Source: Ekhidna sp. (GTDB lineage Bacteria; Bacteroidota; Bacteroidia; Cytophagales; Cyclobacteriaceae). From it: a stretch of DNA of 11,423 bases. A program made the position numbers and the translations under genes. Where the stretch lies: assembly GCA_028821635.1 (NCBI GenBank), contig JAPPDO010000371.1, positions 1 to 11,423 on the forward strand, read 5' to 3'. Position 1 is the stretch's first letter. Each line of letters begins with the position of its first letter. Below, piece by piece: positions 6,687 to 11,423 of the stretch. The notes beneath the pieces were generated by a model. That model worked only from the letters and a program-made list of their open reading frames with translations, did not search any database and was not told the origin of the DNA.

Positions 6687-6710
6687 AGGGGGCATCTAGT
6701 CCCCTCTTTT
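6687..6710 (+). promoter_or_regulatory. GC-rich hairpin plus U-run in the rimP leader (attenuator-like)
   Basis: AGGGG (6687-6691) pairs with CCCCT (6701-6705). A G-U pair (6692/6700) and a C-G pair (6693/6699) extend the stem to 7 bp with a 5-base loop. CTTTT follows at 6706-6710. It has the shape of an intrinsic terminator, yet it lies between the predicted promoter and the first start codon of an essential operon. It is therefore more likely an attenuator, a pause site or a structure that controls ribosome access. The mechanism is inferred. Confidence 0.62.
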
Positions 6711-6711
6711 A

Positions 6712-7167
6712 TTGTGTGGAAATTTGGAAGAAGAAAAGGTTAAAGAGTTAGTAGAAAAGATATTGGAGGATCATAAAGATTTATTTCTTGTAGATGTTAA
6801 AATTAAGGGATCTTCCGGAAATAAGAAAATACTCGTATTTGTGGATGATGACACTAGCCTGACCATAGATAAATGTGGAAAGATAAATCAAGAGATTGGT
6901 AATAAAATGGAAGAAGTGAACTTGATTGATGGTAAGTATACACTAGAAGTATCCTCTCCCGGACTTGATTTTCCATTGGGAAAGAGCAGACAATACAAGA
7001 AAAATATCGGTAGACAACTGACTATTGATTTGAAGAGTGGTCAAAAATTGGAAGGAGAGTTAAAGGGAGTCTCAGAGGAGAGTATTCTGCTGGCTGAGAA
7101 AGATAAAGTTAAGCATATAAGCTGGGATCAGGTTGAAAAATCAATCATAAAAGTATTATTTAAGTGA
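6712..7167 (+). CDS. rimP: Ribosome maturation factor RimP
   Basis: RimP binds the 30S subunit and assists its maturation. The N-terminal domain (about residues 5-80) contains LFLVDVKIKG, VFVDDDTSLTIDKCGKIN and the family hallmark YTLEVSSPGLDFPL, where an Arg is more usual in place of Phe. The C-terminal SH3-like domain (about 85-151) contains YKKNIGRQLTIDL, GELKGVSEESILL and HISWDQVEKSIIKVLF. There is no ATG: the frame opens at TTG 6712 (151 residues) or TTG 6724 (147 residues). The second gives MEEEKVKELVEKIL, close to the usual family start, while the first lies one base after the leader U-run. I cannot decide between them from sequence alone. It is the first gene of the rimP-nusA-infB operon; nusA begins 15 bases after its stop. 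Confidence 0.93.
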   Translation: MCGNLEEEKVKELVEKILEDHKDLFLVDVKIKGSSGNKKILVFVDDDTSLTIDKCGKINQEIGNKMEEVNLIDGKYTLEVSSPGLDFPLGKSRQYKKNIGRQLTIDLKSGQKLEGELKGVSEESILLAEKDKVKHISWDQVEKSIIKVLFK

Positions 7168-7181
7168 TTAAATAGCTAAAG

Positions 7182-8423
7182 ATGGAAGCATCAGTATTAA
7201 TTGATTCGTTTGCGGATTTCGCAAGAGACAATAACATAGATCGTCCTACAATGATTAGAATTTTGGAGGATGTGTTCAGAACAATGATTCGGAAAAAATA
7301 TGAGACGGATGATAACTTCGACATTGTCATTAATGTGGATAATGGAGACTTAGAAATCTGGAGATTCAGAGAAATAGTCGATGACAACTCGGAAGACATC
7401 TGGGATCACGATAAAATAAGCCTGTCAGAAGCAACTCAAATTGAACCGGATTTTGAAATTGGAGAAGAGGTTGCCGAAGAAATTAAGTTAGAGCATTTTG
7501 GGAGAAGAGCCGTTATGACAGCCAGGCAAACACTTATCCAAAAAATTAAAGACCTGGAAAAGGATATTCTTTTTGAAAAATACAAGGATTTAGTAGGGGA
7601 GATCATCCATAGTGAAGTTTACCAAATATTAAGCAGAGAAGTCTTATTAATTGACGCAGAAGGTAACGAGCTAACCATTCCCAAGAGCGAGCAAATACCA
7701 AAAGATAGATACAGAAAGGGTGATTCTATTAGAGCGATTGTTCATCGGGCAGAGATGGTTAACGGAAATCCAAAAATCATCTTATCCAGAACTTCACCAA
7801 CCTTCTTAGAAAGGCTTTTTGAAGCAGAGGTTCCTGAAGTTTATGATGGTTTGATTACCATCAAAAACGTCGTTCGCGAGCCTGGCGAGAGAGCAAAAGT
7901 GGCTGTAGAATCGTATGATGATAGGATCGACCCGGTGGGAGCATGTGTAGGTATGAAAGGGTCAAGGATTCACTCAATAGTTCGAGAGCTTCAGAATGAA
8001 AACATAGATGTAATCAATTTTACTGATAATCTCGAACTATACCTTGCCAGATCCCTTAGCCCTGCCAAAATTACCAGTATGAATATCTCCGAAGATCGAG
8101 ACAGAGTTGCAGTTTATCTGAAACCTGATCAAGTATCGTTGGCGATTGGAAAAGGAGGGCAAAATATCAAGCTTGCAAGCAAGTTGGTAGGGATGGAAAT
8201 AGATGTATTCAGGGAGTTGGATGAATTTTCTGAAGAGGATGTAGATCTTGATGAATTTACAGACGAATTAGAAGATTGGATTATTGATGAATTAAAGAGA
8301 GTAGGGCTGGATACCGCAAAGAGCATATTAAAGTTAGGGGCTGAAGATCTTATTAGAAGAACAGACCTGGAAGAGGAGACAGTGCATGAAGTTATTCAGG
8401 TTCTCAGCCGAGAGTTTGAATAA
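7182..8423 (+). CDS. nusA: Transcription elongation/termination factor NusA
   Basis: NusA binds RNA polymerase and nascent RNA, promotes hairpin-dependent pausing and termination, and takes part in antitermination of rRNA operons. Residues 1-125 are the polymerase-binding N-terminal domain (start MEASVLIDSFADFARDNN). About 135-200 form the S1 domain, followed by the conserved LSRTSPTFLERLFEAEVPEV (201-220). KH1 holds DPVGACVGMKGSRI (250-263) and KH2 holds LAIGKGGQNIKLASKLVGM (320-338). The tail after 345 is very acidic and ends in a helix-hairpin-helix-like segment (VGLDTAKSILKLGAEDLI). The 413-residue length is normal for Bacteroidota, which lack the long C-terminal repeats of Escherichia coli NusA. 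The start ATG lies 15 bases after rimP, and infB follows after 21 bases, so all three are co-transcribed. The stop TAA is followed at once by an in-frame TAG. Confidence 0.97.
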   Translation: MEASVLIDSFADFARDNNIDRPTMIRILEDVFRTMIRKKYETDDNFDIVINVDNGDLEIWRFREIVDDNSEDIWDHDKISLSEATQIEPDFEIGEEVAEEIKLEHFGRRAVMTARQTLIQKIKDLEKDILFEKYKDLVGEIIHSEVYQILSREVLLIDAEGNELTIPKSEQIPKDRYRKGDSIRAIVHRAEMVNGNPKIILSRTSPTFLERLFEAEVPEVYDGLITIKNVVREPGERAKVAVESYDDRIDPVGACVGMKGSRIHSIVRELQNENIDVINFTDNLELYLARSLSPAKITSMNISEDRDRVAVYLKPDQVSLAIGKGGQNIKLASKLVGMEIDVFRELDEFSEEDVDLDEFTDELEDWIIDELKRVGLDTAKSILKLGAEDLIRRTDLEEETVHEVIQVLSREFE

Positions 8424-8444
8424 TAGTAATTTTGAAAGGTTTTT

Positions 8445-11006
8445 ATGGCAGAATATAGATTAAGTCAGGTAGCACGAAAGCTAAACATAGGTAAAAATAC
8501 GATCCTGGATTTTCTAAAAGAGAAAGGCCACGATGTTGATGCTAACCCAAACGCTAAGATTCCACAGGATCAATATGATATGTTGGCCCGCAATTTTGCG
8601 AACAGTGCTCATGACAAAGAAGAAGCCTCAGAGCTCACTATTGGAGGCAATATTGATGATTTGATCATAAAAGCCGATAACCCAACGGTTAAAGAAAAGT
8701 CCGAAGACGAGAGAATCTTAATAAAAGATAATGTAGGCGGTACAGATGCCACGCCCGAAAAGATTTCTGCTAAAACCAGAATTGAAGCCCCTAAAGTAGT
8801 CGGCAAAATTGAACTCAACGAAAAGAAAGAAGAAAGCCAAAAGAAAGAAGTCATCGAAGGGAAAGCCGATTCTTTGAGAGGTTTGAAAGTTTTGGATAAA
8901 ATTGATCTCCCAGCAGAAAAGCCAAAGCCTGTGGCTTCCTCTGATGCTAGTCAAGACAGAAAAAAGAGACCAAGAAAACGAATTCAATCTGAAAGACCCC
9001 GCCCGCAAGGTCAGGGTCCCCGGCCACTGCAAGGACAAGGAAATAACAGACGGTTTGATAGAAGAAGATTCTCCCCTGAAAGAAAGACAGAAGAACTATC
9101 AGACAAAGAAATACAAGATAAAATTAAGGCAACACTTGCCAAGCTAAGCAGCAGTAGTGGAAGCACTGCCTCTCAAAGATCTAAATACAGAAAAGACAAA
9201 AGAAGTGCCAAAGCAGAGGCAGAAGAGGAGAGGCAACTCCAGGCTCAGAAAGCCTCTAAAACACTGAAAGTCGCCGAGTTTATTTCAGCAAGCGACCTCG
9301 CCTCATTAATGGACGTGACGGCCAATGATATAATCACTGCATGTATGTCAATCGGGATCTTTGTATCCATCAATCAGCGATTAGATGCCGAGACAATAAC
9401 AGTAATTGCCGATGAGTTTGGCTATGAAGTTGATTTCTCTGAGTCCAAAGAAGAAACGGAAGTAGTAGAAGTTAAGGATGATGCAGACCAATTAGATGAA
9501 AGAGCACCCATCGTAACAATCATGGGGCACGTTGATCATGGGAAAACCTCACTACTTGACTACATAAGAGATGCTAAAGTGACTGAAGGAGAAGCCGGCG
9601 GAATCACACAGCACATTGGAGCGTATGATGTGATGACCGAAAGCGGCAAACGCATCGCTTTTCTTGATACGCCCGGCCATGAGGCATTTACGGCCATGAG
9701 AGCCAGAGGAGCTAAAATTACGGATGTTGCAATCATTGTAATAGCAGCAGACGACTCCGTAATGCCCCAAACGAAAGAGGCAATCAACCATGCTAGGGTT
9801 GCAGGAGTGTCAATAGTAATCGCCATAAATAAAATTGATAAGTCCAATGCTCATCCCGAGAAGATAAAAGAAGATCTCTCCAATATCAACGTTCTCGTAG
9901 AAGATTGGGGCGGGAAATATCAATGTCAGCATGTATCCGCTAAGACAGGTGAAGGTATTGATGAACTTTTAGATAAAGTACTTTTAGAGGCCGAGTTGCT
10001 TGAGCTAAAAGCAAATTCCAAAAAAGCAGCTACAGGTTCAGTAGTTGAAGCCTCGCTGGATAAAGGCAGAGGATATATGTCCACAATTATGGTTCAGGCC
10101 GGCACATTAAAAGTAGGTGATATATTACTTGCAGGGTCTTATTTTGGAAAAGTTAAAGCCATGTTTGACCACAGAGGGCATAAAGTCATTGAAGCAGGAC
10201 CCTCAACACCTGTTCAAATGCTTGGTTTAGATGGAGCTCCACAGGCTGGAGATAAGTTCAATGTGATGGAAAGCGACAGGGAAGCAAGAGAAATAGCAAC
10301 GAAAAGAGAGCAGTTGCTACGTGAACAAAGTATTCGGACGAAGAAGCATATTACGCTTGATGAAATTGGAAGAAGGCTTGCCATAGGAACCTTCAAAGAA
10401 CTTAATATTATCATTAAAGGAGATGTAGATGGCTCCATCGAAGCACTCTCAGATTCGTTGTTGAAACTCCCACGAGAGGAAGTCCAAATAAATATCCTTC
10501 ATAAAGCAGTAGGGCAAATTTCAGAGTCAGATGTCTTGTTAGCATCAGTCTCAGATGCCGTGATTGTTGGTTTCCAAGTGCGTCCATCTGCAGGAGCTAG
10601 AAAGCTCGCTGAGGCAGAAGAGATAGAAATCAGACTTTATTCGATCATTTATGATGCAATTAATGATGTGAAAGACGCAATGGAAGGAATGCTCAAGCCC
10701 ACGAGCAAAGAGGTAATCACCAGTAGTATTGAAGTTAGAGAGGTATTCAAGATTTCTAAAATCGGTACCGTTGCCGGCTGTTATGTAGCGGATGGAACGG
10801 TGAAGCGATCAAATCAGGTACGCTTGATCAGAGATGGAGTTGTAACATACACTGGAGAAATTGATCAACTCAAAAGGTTTAAAGATGACGTAAACGAAGT
10901 GAAGAACGGATACGAGTGTGGTCTAAGTATCAAGAATTTTAATGATGTAAAGATTGGTGATGTTATTGAAGGTTTTGAAATAGAAGAAGTTAAGCGTACA
11001 CTTTAA
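8445..11006 (+). CDS. infB: Translation initiation factor IF-2
   Basis: IF-2 is the GTPase that brings initiator fMet-tRNA to the 30S subunit and drives subunit joining. Residues 1-50 are an N-terminal IF2_N-type helical domain ([20 protein letters not shown]). Residues about 55-270 are a low-complexity linker, rich in Lys and Glu, with a basic Arg/Pro/Gln stretch around 170-215. A second IF2_N-like domain spans about 275-330 ([20 protein letters not shown]). The G domain has G1 GHVDHGKT (361-368), G2 GGITQHIGA (385-393), G3 DTPGH (408-412), G4 NKID (462-465) and G5 SAK (498-500). Domains II to IV follow, and the end [20 protein letters not shown] is the fMet-tRNA-binding domain. The 853 residues are on the short side for Bacteroidota because the linker is short. 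GAAAGG precedes the ATG. It is the last gene of the operon. Confidence 0.98.
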   Translation: MAEYRLSQVARKLNIGKNTILDFLKEKGHDVDANPNAKIPQDQYDMLARNFANSAHDKEEASELTIGGNIDDLIIKADNPTVKEKSEDERILIKDNVGGTDATPEKISAKTRIEAPKVVGKIELNEKKEESQKKEVIEGKADSLRGLKVLDKIDLPAEKPKPVASSDASQDRKKRPRKRIQSERPRPQGQGPRPLQGQGNNRRFDRRRFSPERKTEELSDKEIQDKIKATLAKLSSSSGSTASQRSKYRKDKRSAKAEAEEERQLQAQKASKTLKVAEFISASDLASLMDVTANDIITACMSIGIFVSINQRLDAETITVIADEFGYEVDFSESKEETEVVEVKDDADQLDERAPIVTIMGHVDHGKTSLLDYIRDAKVTEGEAGGITQHIGAYDVMTESGKRIAFLDTPGHEAFTAMRARGAKITDVAIIVIAADDSVMPQTKEAINHARVAGVSIVIAINKIDKSNAHPEKIKEDLSNINVLVEDWGGKYQCQHVSAKTGEGIDELLDKVLLEAELLELKANSKKAATGSVVEASLDKGRGYMSTIMVQAGTLKVGDILLAGSYFGKVKAMFDHRGHKVIEAGPSTPVQMLGLDGAPQAGDKFNVMESDREAREIATKREQLLREQSIRTKKHITLDEIGRRLAIGTFKELNIIIKGDVDGSIEALSDSLLKLPREEVQINILHKAVGQISESDVLLASVSDAVIVGFQVRPSAGARKLAEAEEIEIRLYSIIYDAINDVKDAMEGMLKPTSKEVITSSIEVREVFKISKIGTVAGCYVADGTVKRSNQVRLIRDGVVTYTGEIDQLKRFKDDVNEVKNGYECGLSIKNFNDVKIGDVIEGFEIEEVKRTL

Positions 11007-11043
11007 CCCTCCTGCAAGCAAGGCTAAATTTTATCAAACATGC

Positions 11044-11057
11044 CTCCATCTTTGGAG
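11044..11057 (+). terminator. Weak hairpin downstream of infB
   Basis: CTCCA and TGGAG form a 5-bp stem with a TCTT loop, 38 bases after the infB stop. No T-run follows directly, so this is only a weak candidate for the end of the operon. The rest of 11007-11171 shows no gene. Confidence 0.25.
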
Positions 11058-11171
11058 AATAACTTGTTATAACCGAGTATACCCCATTCAACTTAACTCC
11101 ACTAATTTGAATCCTTTGCTATAGATAGTGGCAGTTTAAGTAACGGGAAATTAACAGGATAATAAAATCAA

Positions 11172-11360
11172 TGTTATCAGATAGCGGGTTTCAGCCTATC
11201 AAAGTGTTGATCGCTTTGAAGAAGGTACTTTTACGTGTGCGACGGCTTACGGCTAAATCACTAAAGCTGGCGCGTAGGAAGAACTTACTTCATAGCTCAT
11301 GTTTTAAGTTACAACACCCTAGCCTTTTGTTAATCTTTACATCCAAAGGTCTCATCTTTT
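11172..11360 (-). pseudogene. Second IS5-family transposase fragment (N-terminal part only)
   Basis: This stretch aligns by eye with the transposase start of the other element (11223-11360 against 5182-5318), including about 60 bases of the 5' untranslated end. On the minus strand, ATG 11300 opens MSYEVSSSYA. A one-base frameshift follows near 11270, then ASFSDLAVSRRTRKSTFFKA and INTLIG, then TGA (11193-11191) where the family has Trp, then NPLSDNI. This is the N-terminal domain pattern of IS5-group transposases. It extends further into the gene than the copy upstream of hisIE, so the two have different deletions. Everything past about residue 45, including the catalytic residues, is missing. 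The outer inverted repeat is not visible before the window edge. Confidence 0.62.
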
Positions 11361-11423
11361 TAGAATATGATCTAACTTGAGGCTTAAAATGGCAAAGGTT
11401 GGCACAAGTATCCACGAAGCAAA

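Noticed and set aside
11171..11380. A plus-strand frame of 69 codons
   Set aside because: It is the antisense shadow of the IS5 transposase fragment.

Overview
The window looks like a chromosomal segment from a member of the Bacteroidota, most likely Cytophagales-like. This rests on the rimP-nusA-infB order, a fused hisIE, a TTG...TAnnTTTG type promoter, weak or absent Shine-Dalgarno sequences and moderately AT-rich DNA. The taxonomic placement is inferred from gene content, not from a database search.

Left part (1-1150): the 5' end of a minus-strand gene with an HflX-like N-terminus runs off the left edge. Next to it lies the C-terminal remnant of a decayed subtilase-like (S8) peptidase gene with two frameshifts and a 15-bp tandem duplication. 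A hairpin that could terminate this unit lies between them.

Accessory module (1154-4593, minus strand, visibly more AT-rich than the peptidase remnant): three co-oriented genes. In transcription order they are a membrane-anchored protein gene broken by an in-frame stop and a frameshift, a small exported protein of unknown function, and an 808-residue single-chain restriction-modification enzyme (PD-(D/E)xK nuclease, HsdM-type N6-adenine methylase, one target-recognition domain). The module's distal end abuts the truncated end of the peptidase remnant, which suggests that it replaced or inserted into that gene.

Intergenic and scar region (4594-5401): a fourfold GAGGTC repeat, then a 473-bp internally deleted IS5-family element. 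Its transposase N-terminus is fused to its C-terminus, and it has 10-bp terminal inverted repeats. A second, more decayed fragment of a related element lies at the right edge (about 11172-11360) in the same orientation, so the two fragments bracket about 6 kb of core genes.

Core block (5402-11006): hisIE (steps 2 and 3 of histidine synthesis) stands alone without other his genes. It converges with zero spacing on a small conserved-type hypothetical gene. A divergent intergenic region then carries a good Bacteroidota-type promoter, a short leader with a GC-rich hairpin plus U-run directly before the start of rimP, and the rimP-nusA-infB operon (ribosome maturation, transcription elongation/termination, translation initiation).

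I see no clear previously undescribed multi-gene system. The most interesting leads are the single-chain R-M-S enzyme with its two small membrane/exported neighbours, the attenuator-like rimP leader, and the MITE-like IS5 deletion derivative upstream of hisIE.
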